Assembly (NCBI GenBank): GCA_036784855.1
Contig: JAZDSV010000014.1
Coordinates: 1-64,000 of the forward strand
Direction: 5' to 3'
Length of the DNA stretch: 64,000 nucleotides
Source: Aphelidium insulamus
Lineage: Eukaryota > Aphelidiomycota > Aphelidea > Aphelidiaceae
The position numbers were made by a program, and so were the translations under genes. Shown here one piece after another: positions 43,650-54,914 of this stretch. Numbering within the stretch: the first letter of the stretch is position 1; the number at the start of each line of letters is the position of its first letter. The notes under the pieces were generated by a model, which saw only the letters and a program-made list of their open reading frames with translations, was not told the origin of the DNA and ran no database searches.

Positions 43650-44390
43650 TGTCAGCTCTGTCGATGGCCGTGTATGTTTCTGTGTATATGTGCGATGGAG
43701 GCAACTGTACTGCAGACGATGCCAGCAGGGACAGAGACGAGAAGAAGACAGAGAGACGAAGGATAGAGAACGACGACGACCACGACGACAGGTTGGCCAC
43801 CACGCGCTCTTGAGCGGGAGACGGCTGCGCGACGCGGGCCGCGTTTACGAGCGGCGGTCGATCGGCCACATTGATTATGCTGAATACTTGAAACCGTGGG
43901 TAAATTGCGCATATATATATAACAGCAATATAATATTGTGCTAAAGTTGTCCGGAGTTATATACATATAACGAGATATTTTTTCATCTACATGAAGCGGT
44001 TCGGCTGCCAGGAAACCGCGCAGGTTGTTCGTTCTTCGTCAAGAAATGCTCGTAGAAAAAGTTGTCGCCAGATTAAGAGTCAACAAACGGATTAAACAAC
44101 ACAGAGTCTATCCCTAGCAAGGGATCCTATCGCGGAGAAATCCTCGCATCAACTGTGTGGACTCCATGAAAGAGAGTATCCATTCTTGGTTTGTTTGGAT
44201 CTGAAAACGAACGCGCAGATAGAGTACAACGACAGGCGCGTATCCCACAGCAAACCATCTTGCTGAGGTGAAGAAACAAGACGACCTGTTGAATACTAGT
44301 ATGGACAAGTTGAAGGAGAAAGTTGAGGCATCAACAGCACTCAAAACTATAGTCAATGACCAATAAAAAGCTATGTGCACAGATATATGT
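43650..44390. other. Intergenic region with relic coding DNA
   Basis: Spacer between two minus-strand genes. It contains the relic fragment at 44147-44266 and a GA-rich stretch (43730-43790); no intact gene. Confidence 0.4.
44147..44266 (+). pseudogene. Relic coding fragment, copy B
   Basis: A 39-codon open frame without start, with CGLHEREYPFLVCLDLKTNA, related to 25759-25884. DNA similarity is clear at GACTCCATGAAAGAGAGTAT versus GACTCGATGAAACGGTGTAT. The source family is not identified. Confidence 0.4.
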
Positions 44391-46795
44391 TTATGAGCTG
44401 AGAGTTTCCATTTGCTGGAGCAGTTGTGAGACGCGCTGTCTCTCGCGCTCGGCTGCCATGGCCATGATGGAGGTGCTATCGGAGTCGGAGGCACCAGTGG
44501 GCAGTTCCCGCAGGTATATATGCAGAACTTCGGCCACCTGTCGCACACTGCCACCACACTCTCGCAGCGATTGCAAGACACTACCGGGCAGCTGCTCATC
44601 AAGTGTACGCGCCTCCTCCCCCATAAGATGTGCATACACCAGGCACACCGACTGCAGCATGGCCAGACCACCGTTGAGCCGCTCCATGTGCAGTTCAGCC
44701 TGTATCGCCGGATCAGTGTCCACGTCATCCTGGCCACTGGCACGCAAGTCAGCCTTCATCTGTTCCAGCTGTTTGTCCGTTGTGGCCAGTTTCGCCGTGT
44801 ACCGTCCATAGAGCGTGGCCAGTCGTTGCAACTTTTCATTCTCGCCGTCGCCGCTTGTTTCGGCAAATTTGGCCAGCAGGCGAGAAAGACGGAAGTGGGG
44901 CGCCGAGTCGGTCAAGTGTCGCAACAGTGCCACAATAATAGCCAGCGAATGTTCTGGCACATTGATCAATAATGAGAAGATGCACGAATACACTTGCCGT
45001 CCTCGTCACTGTCCGAGAAGCAGGTTGGATAGTCACGCTTGAGACGCCGGGATTCCTACATCGACAGCTTCAGCTATTGTACATACGCACCAAAACAAAT
45101 GGGCGTAAAATACCTTCTTGGTGAATGCACTGAACAAGTGTTTCAGGCCCAAGGTGTCTACGAGTCGTTCACAGCAGCCTCTAGCACCGGCCCCAAGCAG
45201 CCCGTCCACAGCAAATGTTAGCGTCTTGAGCGCCTTTATCCGCGACATTCTTCTCTGTCTGCGGCAGAATATATAAGAACATATGTCAAGGATACAATTA
45301 CTGACTAAACGTACTTCATCAGCAGCACCATGAGCTCGGGGCCTTCGCTGCGCAGAAACTCAAGCTTGCCTTCGACACCAAACTCGCCAGTATTGCCACC
45401 GCCGCACAGGGCACACAGAGCGTCAAACAAGTTTTCCATTTCCTCCTGCTCGTCACCCGCACCCTCCGGGTCCCGTTTACGGTACCGCTTGGCAATCACG
45501 GCCAGCAGTGTCTCCATGCCGCTGGTTGTCGCATTATTATTCGCAGTAGTTTCATCGTCAGCCGCCTTGCCGTCGTCGGCGTTGCCAGTTTGGTGTCGGA
45601 GCAAGATGCGAGCGCGTGCCGCCGCCGAGGTCTGTGCGATGATGGCAAGCAGTTCGGCAGCGTAGAACCGGTTCGATGTGGGTTCCGTGGCAGACAGACG
45701 CATCAGTAGCCAGTCGATCAGGGTGCCAGTAGTGCTGTCTCCATGCAAATTTGATTTACCCCCAGCCGGCGCGGTGGCCAGTCGATCGGCACAGTCTGGC
45801 AGCAGGCTGAGCGCATTCTCAATGATGCCCATTGTACAGAATACACCGCGCGCATCATCCGCCCCGGCATTCTCATCCAGCCTGTCCAAATTCTGCACCA
45901 ATATCTCCAGCAGCTGGTTCTGGACCTGGAAAGAAATACAATCAACAAAAAAATGTTAGGTACATAGAATATACACACCATGGCGTCAATGAAGGTGACA
46001 AGTCCTTGTTGGGCGTGTTCGACGTCCTCCGGCACGACGTCCTCGTCCGTGAGTTCGTGCACCAGCTCAATTGCTGCCAGTGCAATGTCCGTGTTGTCGT
46101 GTGTGAGCAATGTCAGGAATGTGGGCACAATTTCCACCAGCAGCGGATAATGCTCGGGCGCAGCAGCCAGCACCAGCAACCGCTTGATGTCGGCATGCAG
46201 CTCCGCCTCGCTGTCCAGGAATCTGACAAAACGATTATTAATGATGTAATTGTTATACATAAAATTATTATGAGCCTACTTGGCGGGCTCGGCGGCAAAC
46301 TTTGCTCGAAGTTCCTGGTTCAGCAAGATGGCCTTGTCCAGCGAGGCAATCATTCGTTTGATGGTCTTTTTGTTCAGAGGTTCTGCCTAGCCACATTTTA
46401 TTATAGAGAAGAGACAGAAGATATGCAGGCAGATATACAGATGTGCATACATACATTCTCCGCCGAGTCCACCAGGGCGGCGATTTGTTCCGCGGTGTGC
46501 ACCGGTCCATTCAAAGGCAAAGAAGTAGCTGGAACTGAGCCACCGGGAGCCCCGCCAGAATCGGTGTGGCTGGCCTCCATCGCGCCCACCATCTTTTGGA
46601 ACGGGTTGGTGGCAATGGACGCGGCATTATCAGCTGTGGGCAGCTCTCCGCGTGCCATCTGCTTGGCCAGTGCCAGGCGGCGTTCATCACCCTGCCAGCT
46701 GGGATTAGGATACTTGTGGTGTGCATTGCGCGCGGTCTTAGCGATGAGCACAGCGCGGCATGGCAACTTGCCGCGAATAGTTTGTCCAGCTCCAT
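44391..46795 (-). CDS. CTNNBL1: Beta-catenin-like protein 1 (spliceosome-associated)
   Basis: Eight exons: 46752-46795, 46455-46698, 46280-46386, 45979-46222, 45315-45925, 45114-45252, 44998-45055 and 44391-44953; 669 residues. Armadillo-like blocks match CTNNBL1: FLDSEAELHADIKRLLVLA, HYPLLVEIVPTFLTLLTHDN, LVQNLDRLDENA, EEMENLFDALCALC, ALKTLTFAVDG, HSLAIIVALLRHL, ERLNGGLAMLQSVCLVYAHL. It binds CDC5L/Prp19-complex partners in the nucleus. The seventh intron (44954-44997) requires a GCAAGT donor. The first short exon is the least certain part. Confidence 0.87.
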
Positions 46796-47436
46796 AATTG
46801 TGATTTGGTGTTATTTAATCAAGTCGAGGTGATAATATTAATATTTATAGTTAACAGACAACTTTACGGCTCATGCATATTTACATGCTACATATGCCAT
46901 GTATGCTATGGCTACAATCGTGCACTATTGTGACAGTCACGTGGGCAATGGTGGCTCAAATGAAAAGAGTGTCTCAATGAGCAGGCCTGCAAAGTTTTGG
47001 TTGCTGCATTGTAGCAAAAACCGTCTTATTCGGCCAAGGCAGTTGTTGCAACTCCTGCAGCAGAATGTATGCTGCCAGCACGCAGTCAGGTGAGGAGTTT
47101 TCTTGCTCGGTAAGTACATGTAAACAATGCCAGAGAGATACGTCGGCAGGTACCGTGAGCGGCTGAAAGTCTCATCAAATAATGTTGTTACAGTTGCAAA
47201 TTGTATTCCTCAATACTTTCCGGGCAATAATCAATCAATCAAGCCCCTTAAGTTATCTATGGTAATCTTAAGGGTATGCATACAGGTGCGAATTAAGTAC
47301 GTATGTGTAGCCCTCAGTTGAACAGCTACAGCTAGATGCATATAGGTTCCAATGAAAGTACGTATGTGAAGCCCTCAGTTGAAGAGCTAGATACCTCTTT
47401 ATTTATGGTCTTAAATATGTATGATAAACATGGCCA
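46796..47436. other. Intergenic region with 60-bp tandem duplication
   Basis: No gene recognised between CTNNBL1 and HGPRT. Positions 47276-47391 are two diverged copies of a roughly 60-bp unit sharing AAGTACGTATGTG and AGCCCTCAGTTGAA. Confidence 0.55.
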
Positions 47437-48355
47437 TTACTGAGCATACTTGCTCTTGCCGTGCTCATTAATGACGCATACATGCTGCACATTAGTATAC
47501 CTGCGCGTCGGTAATAGTAGTATGGCACTCACATTCAAATCACGAAAGTATTCATTGTAGTCCAGGCAGTAGCCCACGATGAACTTGTCCGGGATGGAGA
47601 ATCCGGCGTCTTAAATGTGTAAGGTTAAATCCATTCCGTTACATGTAGATACGACACAGCAAACGTACAGTCGGGTGAGTAGCCATTGCTGAGCGGCGTA
47701 CGCTTGACAAACAGGGACGCCACCTTGACCGAGCGCGCGTCCATGCTGCACAGCCGCGCCAACAGTGCTTCCATGGTGCGCCCAGTGTCGATTATGTCTT
47801 CCACCACAAGCAAGTTGCGCCCACGAAACCGCCGACCCAGGTCTGCCCACGACTCGTTGCCCAGCAGTTCAATCTGCACATTCCCCGTGCTCTGGTCGTT
47901 GTGGTACGATTTTACCTACAATTATGTATTATGTACATATAATCCATAAAGTATACAATAAGCACAGTTAATTTAGTACTCACCCTGACAAACTCCAGGG
48001 CAATGGGAATGGAGTAGCGTGTGTCACCGGTGCGCATGGCCCCGCTGGCATTCAGCCGTTTGATGGCATTCAACAGATCGGCAAAGAACTGGTGTCCGCC
48101 CTTCAGCACACAAATCATCACCAGTGACGCGGCATTGGCGTCGTCGGCCGCGTCGCCAGTAAGGGTGGCGGCACCGGCCAGTATGTCGGCGCAGATATCG
48201 CGCGCCATCCGCTCCGTACGGTCCAGAATGACACCGTGCGGCAGCATGATACTGTCCACCGCATCCAGATAGTGTTCGGGGATGGAGAAGTGGTGCAGCG
48301 CGTACGGCGTGGCGTCCGCGTCCACGTGAATGCAGTCTGCTGCCGTGGTGTTCAT
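47437..48355 (-). CDS. HPRT1: Hypoxanthine-guanine phosphoribosyltransferase
   Basis: Exons 47984-48355, 47669-47915, 47533-47609 and 47437-47484; 247 residues. Motifs: [24 protein letters not shown], the PRPP loop [45 protein letters not shown], and a final short exon [13 protein letters not shown]. It salvages hypoxanthine and guanine to IMP and GMP. There is a Gly/Ala/Asp-rich insertion near residue 65. The last intron has a TACTAAT branch-point-like site. Confidence 0.93.
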
Positions 48356-48469
48356 TGTGTGTTGATTGTGATCTGTTAAGTGGATTCTATATTAACGTGC
48401 TTCATACAGAGTAAATACTGCGAACAGCGCTATATTGCCGCAGATACATTGTACTTCCACATCGCACGG

Positions 48470-49666
48470 CTACTTGGGACCGTGTTCAGCAATAAGCTTA
48501 TCTGTAATCTGCCACAGACTCTCTGCCAGCTTGTCGTCCAGGGCCGCCTTTGTCGGTTGCTTCTCCACTCCATAGGGAACCTTGAATGGTTAATAATCAT
48601 ACATTACTATATAATAATACTTGTGTAATCTTACATAGTATTTGCCAGTCATTCCCGGTGCGTCAATGTCGGGATGGCCGGCCAGATAGAGCGAGGTGAG
48701 CGCACCTTGGAACGGTGTCATGGCAAATAGGTACATGAACGGTGCTGCCAGCTTGCGGACTACCACATTCTGGTTGCTGCAGTTATTGTCATCAATCATA
48801 AATAAGCAATATAAATGTACTAGATCATACCGCATCAGTTCCGTATTGATCACGCCGGGGTGCAAGGCATTGACATGCACATTGTCACAGCCATCAGTGG
48901 CCAGATTTTTGGCCAACTGGCGTGCGAATAGAATATTTGCCAGCTTGGACAAGCCGTAGTTGGACCAGGCGCCATACTTCTTTGGGTCCTGAATGGCGGT
49001 GTAATCTGGAACAGACGGTGCATTCTGGTGTGCCATGGAGCTCACACAAACAATTCGGCTGGGCGCGCTGGCTTTAAGCTTGGGCAGTAGCTACACAATA
49101 TATTAATTACACTTAACATATATATATATATATATATATTATATATCATGTATACCAGTTTAGTAAGCTCAAAGTGGCCGACGTGGTTGATGCCAAATTG
49201 CTTCTCAATGCCATCGGCCGTCGTCTCAAAGTTGGGCAGCGCCATCACACCGGCATTGTTCACTAGAATGTGGAGTGGCAGATTACGTGCTGTGAACGCG
49301 GCGGCAAAGGAGCGCACGGATGCCAAACTATTCAAATCAAGTGGCGTAAAGTCCAACTTGAGCGGAGTTTCGCGCCCCTCCTGCATGGTCTTCATCGCCT
49401 CTGCGGCACGCTTCTCATCGCGGCATGCCAATATTCTGCATATTAATTGTTGTAATATGATTTTGCCGTACAGAAATGTGCGCTTACACATGGCAGCCCT
49501 TCTTGGCCAGCTCGACTGTGGTGTGGTACCCAATGCCCGTGTTGGCCCCTAAGATTTGGAGACTCAGTGAGCCCATTGACACAGTCTATAAATATTTATG
49601 CATACCAGTAACGATGCACACTTTGCCCGACAGGTCCGCAATCTGGTCCACCGTAAAGGGCGCCAT
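48470..49666 (-). CDS. Short-chain dehydrogenase/reductase (retinol dehydrogenase-like), copy 1
   Basis: Six exons: 49606-49666, 49488-49548, 49156-49435, 48831-49090, 48635-48776 and 48470-48580; 304 residues. The Rossmann [11 protein letters not shown] motif is formed across the first splice. NNAGVM and the catalytic [15 protein letters not shown] (Tyr-x-x-x-Lys) are present, as is [10 protein letters not shown]. Typical of RDH11-14/WWOX-like SDRs acting on lipid carbonyls with NADP(H). Exon lengths are identical to the neighbour at 50006-51164, so this is a tandem duplication. The third intron has a TA microsatellite. Confidence 0.88.
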
Positions 49667-50005
49667 ATTGTGCAATTGAGAGAAGAAAGCTGCAAGACAA
49701 TTGAGGCGTCAATTGTCCGCTGATGTCACGGGCAATGATTGAATCAGGTTAAATTCCGTGCCGCAAAATGTTGGATATGATATGAGCTTTGCAAAGCTGA
49801 AGTATCATTGCTGTTCGAACCAGAATTTCACGGAACCTTCCATGCGCGTATCCATGAGCCGGTAATTACAAGCATTAAGTTGTCACACGCCAGGCAAAGC
49901 TATGCATGTTATATCTCTCTACCAATGTCTCTCTAATGTGCTATTTCACTTTGATCGATGTTTATTTCTGTATGGATGTCACAAATAATGCGATCCCTTG
50001 AAATT
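49667..50005. promoter_or_regulatory. SDR intergenic region with perfect palindrome
   Basis: Positions 49696-49717 form a perfect 9-bp inverted repeat (GACAATTGA / TCAATTGTC) around GGCG, 30 bp upstream of the copy 1 start. The copy 2 upstream region (51171-51240) has related TTGTCAATTG and GGCGTCAAT pieces. This may be a shared operator; inferred. Confidence 0.4.
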
Positions 50006-51164
50006 CTACTTGGGGCCATGTTCGGCAATGAGCTGCTCTGTGACTTGCCATAGTCTTTCAGCCAATTTGTCATCCAAGGCTGCGTTCGATGGTTGCTGCT
50101 CCATGCCATATGGACCCTAAGCTGGTTAAATAGATGACACCTTATATTCAATACAACACAAGGACGTACAAAGTATTTGCCAGTCATTCCTGGTGCGTCA
50201 ATGTCGGGATGTCCAGCCACATAGAGCGAGGTGAGAGCTCCTTGTAAAGGCGTCAATGCAAACAGATAAATAAGCGGCGCCACAAACATCCGTAGCAACA
50301 CACTCTGATTGCTACAATTGATATTAACGTTTGGATGAAGGGCTACTATTAAATGCTTACCGCATGAGCTCTGTGTTGACAACACCGGGTCGCAGTGAGT
50401 TGACGTGCACGTTGTCACAACCTTCGGCGGCCAAATTTTTGGCCAGCTGGCGGGCAAAGAGAATGTTGGCCAGTTTAGACAGGCCATAAGTATGCCAGAC
50501 ACCGTATGCGTTCGGATCTTGCACCGAGTCGTAGTTGGGTGACGATGGAACATTGTGGTGTCCCTTGGAGCTCACGCAAACAATTCGGCTAGGTGCACTG
50601 GCTTTAAGCGTGGGCAGTAGCTGCATGGTTCCTGTCAGCATACATTGGTATTTGAATATACGAATGTACCAGGCGAGTCAGCTCAAAGTGGCCAACGTGA
50701 TTAATGCCAAACTGCTTCTCGATTCCATCCGCAGTAGTCTCAAAATTGGGCAGTGCCATCACCCCGGCATTGTTCACCAGAATGTGAAGCGGGAGTTTCC
50801 GTGCCGTGAACGCGGTGGCAAAGGAGCGCACGGATGCCAAACTGTTCAAGTCCAGAGACAAAAAGTCTAGCTTCAGTGGCGTCTCACGCCCTTCTTGCAT
50901 GGCCTTGATGGCTTCTGTGGCGCGTTGTTCATTGCGACATGCCAGTATTCTACACATTATAACATCTGATTAAATTTGTTGAATATGGGCACCTACACGT
51001 GGCAGCCCTTCTTGGCCAACTCGACAGCGGTGTGATATCCGATGCCAGTATTGGCTCCTACTAGTGGTCAAATAATGATATTGGATCGTGACTATACACT
51101 CACCGGTGACAATGCACACCTTGCCCGACAAATCGGCAATCTGGTCCACGGAAAATTCAGTCAT
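50006..51164 (-). CDS. Short-chain dehydrogenase/reductase (retinol dehydrogenase-like), copy 2
   Basis: Exons 51104-51164, 50997-51057, 50670-50949, 50361-50620, 50170-50311 and 50006-50116; 304 residues with the same six exon lengths as copy 1. [17 protein letters not shown] and [15 protein letters not shown] are conserved, so both copies should be active. It begins [16 protein letters not shown], whereas copy 1 begins [16 protein letters not shown]. Intron sequences have diverged, so the duplication is not very recent. Confidence 0.88.
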
Positions 51165-51850
51165 TCTTTTTTGTTGTCAATTGCTCTCAGCTGCTGGTCA
51201 GTTGACACCTGTCGGAGATTTATACCTGAAAAATGTGGCGTCAATCACCCCCTTTCTTATTAGGTAATCATGCATCTGCTTACGTAAGCTAACCGTTTCA
51301 AGTAAAAATGCTGCAAAAAGCTCAAACGGTGTCATATTTTTGACGGAGGATGAATGCAGGAAAGCACTTGCTCTTGGTTCTTAAACATCGTCATGCACTG
51401 CACAATGAAGTGAATTTGTGATACCTGCATCCTATCCTGCATCCTTGCATCCTTCAGCCTCACTTCAAGGTAATACAAATTGTATCTTACTCAGCAGAGC
51501 AACGAAATTTTATTGACGCCCATTCTGCATCATAACATGTCGTTATATGTAAGACAGCAGAAAGAAAGAGTCTTTCAAAATACCCCCCCCCCCATATGCA
51601 CGCCCCCGGTTTAATAGTCGCTACTATTACTGCCACATTTACTCTCCCAATTACTCTCTTAGGCTAAAATGCTGTCGGGATTTCTATCCCATCTCTACTA
51701 GTGACTGTGTCAGGATTCCACACGAGATTCCACGCACTATTTACAGCGGGAACGGGAGGGGACGTGTTATGACCGTCGTTATTTGTGTATCAAGGTTCGC
51801 ATCAGCTTCAACTTATGTTTTTGTTTCAATCCTATGACTTTATTCGCGAC
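51165..51850. other. Intergenic region including left inverted repeat
   Basis: No gene recognised from the SDR start to the small acidic-tailed gene. It holds the left arm of the island inverted repeat (51573-51747), including a run of 12 C at 51583-51593 and following. Confidence 0.5.
51573..51747 (+). repeat. Island inverted repeat, left arm
   Basis: Aligns to the reverse complement of 55669-55821 over about 150 bp at roughly 85% identity by eye. Shared blocks are CACGCCCCCGGTTT, TAGTCGCTACTATTACTGCC, GTCGGGATTTCTA, CAGGATTCCAC and CACGCACTATT. The outer end is a poly-C tract preceded by TTTCA in both. A 12-bp insertion lies near 51720. Confidence 0.85.
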
Positions 51851-52255
51851 TTATTCAAAGTCCTCCTCCTCCTCAACGTAGGTAACGGCCTTCTTAGTTC
51901 TGGCTGCTTTCCGCGGCGCAGGAGTCTCTGCGGGGCTTGGCATAGTAGGCTTGGTCGAGGGCTCGTTGAAGGGCATCGATGACGACGAAGCAGCTGGCGG
52001 CGAGGACGATGAGCTAGTTGTAGGAGGTTGCTGTGGAGGTGCCATCTGAGTTGACGTCTGAGACTGCGCGGCTGTATGTTGGTGAAAATGCATCGCGTGC
52101 TCTTGCAGCGTGACCAGCTCGGAGATGGAGCGATAGCCACAGTTGAAGAACGGCCCGTGCACATGAAAGTTCTCGATGTGAAGGAACGGTGGCGCGTCCT
52201 TCTGCATTACCTCTGCTGCGGTGCCGGGCGTTGATTTTTTCGGCGGTGTCGACAT
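51851..52255 (-). CDS. Small orphan protein with acidic tail
   Basis: Single exon, 134 residues. The N-terminal third (PPFLHIENFHVHGPFFNCGY, then RSISELVTLQEHAMHFHQ) looks folded. The middle is Ser/Pro/Thr-rich, and the end is basic then acidic (RKAARTKKAVTYVEEEEDFE). No family recognised. It lies just inside the left inverted repeat. Confidence 0.55.
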   Translation of the reverse strand: MSTPPKKSTPGTAAEVMQKDAPPFLHIENFHVHGPFFNCGYRSISELVTLQEHAMHFHQHTAAQSQTSTQMAPPQQPPTTSSSSSPPAASSSSMPFNEPSTKPTMPSPAETPAPRKAARTKKAVTYVEEEEDFE

Positions 52256-52878
52256 TGTAAGATAGATTAGGGTTGAGTTTCTCTCTTTCTCTTGACTAAA
52301 ATGCCACAGCAACACATCGACCCACTGCTGCCGTGGATTTCTGCCGTGGACGAGGCAATGATGCTTCTGGACCAGTATTTGCGCGTCATCTGTGTTGATG
52401 GTATGCGGTGCAAGCTGGGGTGATGGACGGAAGCGACTGGTCGCAACTCACTATGGAACACTGTCCGCCACGCAGTCTCTAGTCCCTCGACCATCTGAAC
52501 CTGCGATGACACTGTGGCTGCAACAATCTTCTGATAATGGCCCAGGCTTTCATTGTGACTGCGGTTACTGGTGATTTTGATGCAAGTAGCAGTCTCAGTT
52601 GAGCGGGGGAAGTGAACTGATACTGGAATGGCCTGGCTTCTGGACGCGAGCTTACTACTGAACGGTCAAGATTTAGCCGTGGACGGCGTGCCCAGGTATG
52701 CTTGATTATTTTTACTGATATTTTTAGGTAAATTGTCCAATTCATCCGCGGTAACCACTGTTTCAACTGATTCCGGTAGTTCAAACTTTGGCGGTATGCT
52801 ATTGGTCCAAACGACTTGACGCTCACTCGCCGTGTAGATGGCGGACGCGATGGTTCTCACTTTCTTTCTCAAAAAGAG
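52256..52878. other. Inter-gene region inside the island with relic frames
   Basis: Contains an ATG at 52302 (+) with a 33-codon frame up to a GTATGC donor, and a minus frame at 52666-52860 with protein-like composition (VVWTNSIPPKFELPESVETV, then TADELDNLPKN) but no start. Either could be a broken gene; neither is supported by homology. Confidence 0.3.
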
Positions 52879-54550
52879 ATGCAAAATAGTTGCAAGCGGA
52901 GCATCAATGATACGGCCGATGTTGATGTTGCCGGAACCGCTGATGGTTTGACCTTTGGACGTCCGCCGTCGCCACCACAATCAATCAAAAAGTTTCGCAA
53001 CGGATACTCTGACTATGCACGATCAACCGATATTCTACTGCCATCGTCATCGCCGGCGCTGAATATCAATGCTGCTCCGACGCCCACAGTAAAGCGTGAC
53101 GAGAAGTTGACGGTGATGGAGTACTACGACCAAAGATATACTGTGTATCGCGAGAACAACAAGAAGGAGCGCTTTTATCCGGTGGCTGACGGCGACGATG
53201 TTCGTATTCAATGCGGGAATTGCCAGGGTGGGAAACATATGTGTTTTCTGCACAAGTTCGATGTCAAGTGTGTTGATCTGGCGGCGAGAATGGTTCGCGT
53301 AACTGCCTGTTGTGTTTCAGCTCGCAATAATTATGCCAAAAATAATCCAAAGGTAACTTGTCACTATATCACATCGTCGCCACCACCCACCCGCCTGATT
53401 TGCGGTATTATCATCAGCTGGGTGGTGGTGGCTGATGCTTGATATCTTTGATCAACTTTTACTGACACTTTTTTTCGTAGGCGTCTTCAAAGCGTGGAAC
53501 AGGGGTTTGTGCTCGCGGCGCTTGTAAGGAGGCTGTTTTGGAGGAGAAGAATCTGTGCGACCGTCATCAGCAGGAGGCAGATGACAGCAGTGCAAAGGTA
53601 CATATCACTCTCTCACATCGTCGCCACCACCCACCCGCCTGATTTGCGGTATTCTCATCCGTTGGGTGGTGGTGGCTGGTGCTTGATATCTTTGATTTAC
53701 TGACACTTTGTGTAGATGGCTCAGCAACAAAGGATTAATGCCAATGTTTTTAATCTGATGGTTTGCAAAAATATGGTCATCAATTCGAAAACTCGCGGAC
53801 ATCATTTGACATTGGAGCTCGCCAAAGACATCTGGCTCCCGGCTATCGCACAAAACAAGGCCTGCCAAGAATGTGGGCACGCGGTTATCGAAGGTAGTTG
53901 CTCTGGCATTTTCAAGGCTTCGCCGCAGCGTCCTGACGCATCGCTTGGCTATGCTGAACAAGATATCCTGGTGTTTTGTCTCGGCTGCCAGCGGTACGTT
54001 CCTGTGTAGTACGCTATATCTCTAACAATATTATAGGTTGTACATGGAGAATGATATCGCATACCAAAATCAAGTTCGCTCCGCGATTCGGGCCGCGCCT
54101 GTGCCGCTTCCTGTCTCTCCTTGGCCGTACGTTGTAGACTCGCAATATCGTCAGCCGCATGCGGGGCAGTATGTCGTTGAAGGAAATGTTGTGCCGCCGA
54201 AAGATGTTGCGGATGCCGTCCGGAAGATTTACGTTTCTATGAACACACCTAGCCACGACACTCGTCTCAAGAACAAGAAGGTCAAGCAAGTCGACATTGA
54301 CCTGCAAGGCCTATTTCGTCTGTGGTGGCTCGCCGGCGACATTTGCAATTTATCGGGTGTCACTGTTTCGTGGACGAGGAATGATGTTTTCAAGGCTGCT
54401 TTTGACCGCATTGTTCCCGGGTCACTTGGTGGTCGGTATGCTGCTGAAAACCTACAAATTGTTGCGAGTTGCGTCAACACCGCCAAGTGGGACAACGGCA
54501 ATGCAGAAGTTGTTGAATGGGTGCGCCACTTTAAGTCTTTCAATGAATAA
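52879..54550 (+). CDS. HNH-endonuclease-like protein with Cys-rich N-terminal modules
   Basis: Exons 52879-53352, 53481-53597, 53716-53993 and 54037-54550; 460 residues, all in phase. Early Cys/His clusters (QCGNCQGGKHMCFLHK; CARGAC then LCDRHQQ) look zinc-binding. Exon 3 has CQECGHAV, SGIFKASPQRPDASLGYAEQ and CLGCQR. The C-terminus has CNLSGVTV, FKAAFDRIVPGSLGGRYAAE and NLQIVASCVNTAKWDN. Both look like HNH-type nuclease modules (zinc pair, DRI/RPD, GY, N...K), the second better conserved. DNA cleavage is inferred. Introns 1 and 2 are near-identical copies. Start chosen at the first in-frame ATG. Confidence 0.68.
53353..53480 (+). repeat. Introner-like intron, copy 1
   Basis: 128-nt intron (GTAACT...CGTAG) that aligns almost end to end with the intron at 53598-53715. 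Both contain TCACATCGTCGCCACCACCC, CGCCTGATTTGCGGTATT, GGGTGGTGGTGGCTG, TGCTTGATATCTTTGAT and TTTACTGACACTTT. The CCACCACCCA / TGGGTGGTGGTGG segments form an internal inverted repeat. Confidence 0.9.
53598..53715 (+). repeat. Introner-like intron, copy 2
   Basis: 118-nt intron (GTACAT...TGTAG), homologous to copy 1 from the donor side through the polypyrimidine end, with scattered substitutions and a short deletion. The flanking exon sequence is not duplicated, so the copies are of the intron itself. Confidence 0.9.
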
Positions 54551-54914
54551 TGATACTTTAGTCATCACTATGTAATCAATTTTTTTGACCGGACTCGAAA
54601 ACCAAGCGTTGGCGCAGCCAGTTGTGACCAGCTCCTCTGCCATATGATTGGTTCAAAAACTCTGAAACACAAATCTGAAACGAAAAAGTTTTTTTGGATT
54701 CTCTTTTTTCCAGTTTTGAGCCAATGTCAAATCAGACACTTTGAATGTCACACAAGACTAGTTATTATTTAATAATTAAAGACCAACACATTCTAAAACA
54801 ACAGTTACCGGGAAAATGGACTTTATAAAGTCGATACCTGGACAGAAATTGTGATTTGCCTACCATCGATTGGAGTGTAAAAGAAGTCTGGATAAGTATT
54901 TTCAGCGGGAATGC
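54551..54914. other. Spacer inside the island
   Basis: AT-rich convergent region between the HNH gene and the orphan at 54915; nothing recognised. Confidence 0.4.

Noticed and set aside
46899..47321. Short ORFs between CTNNBL1 and HGPRT
   Set aside because: No motif, no splice continuity, unbiased composition.
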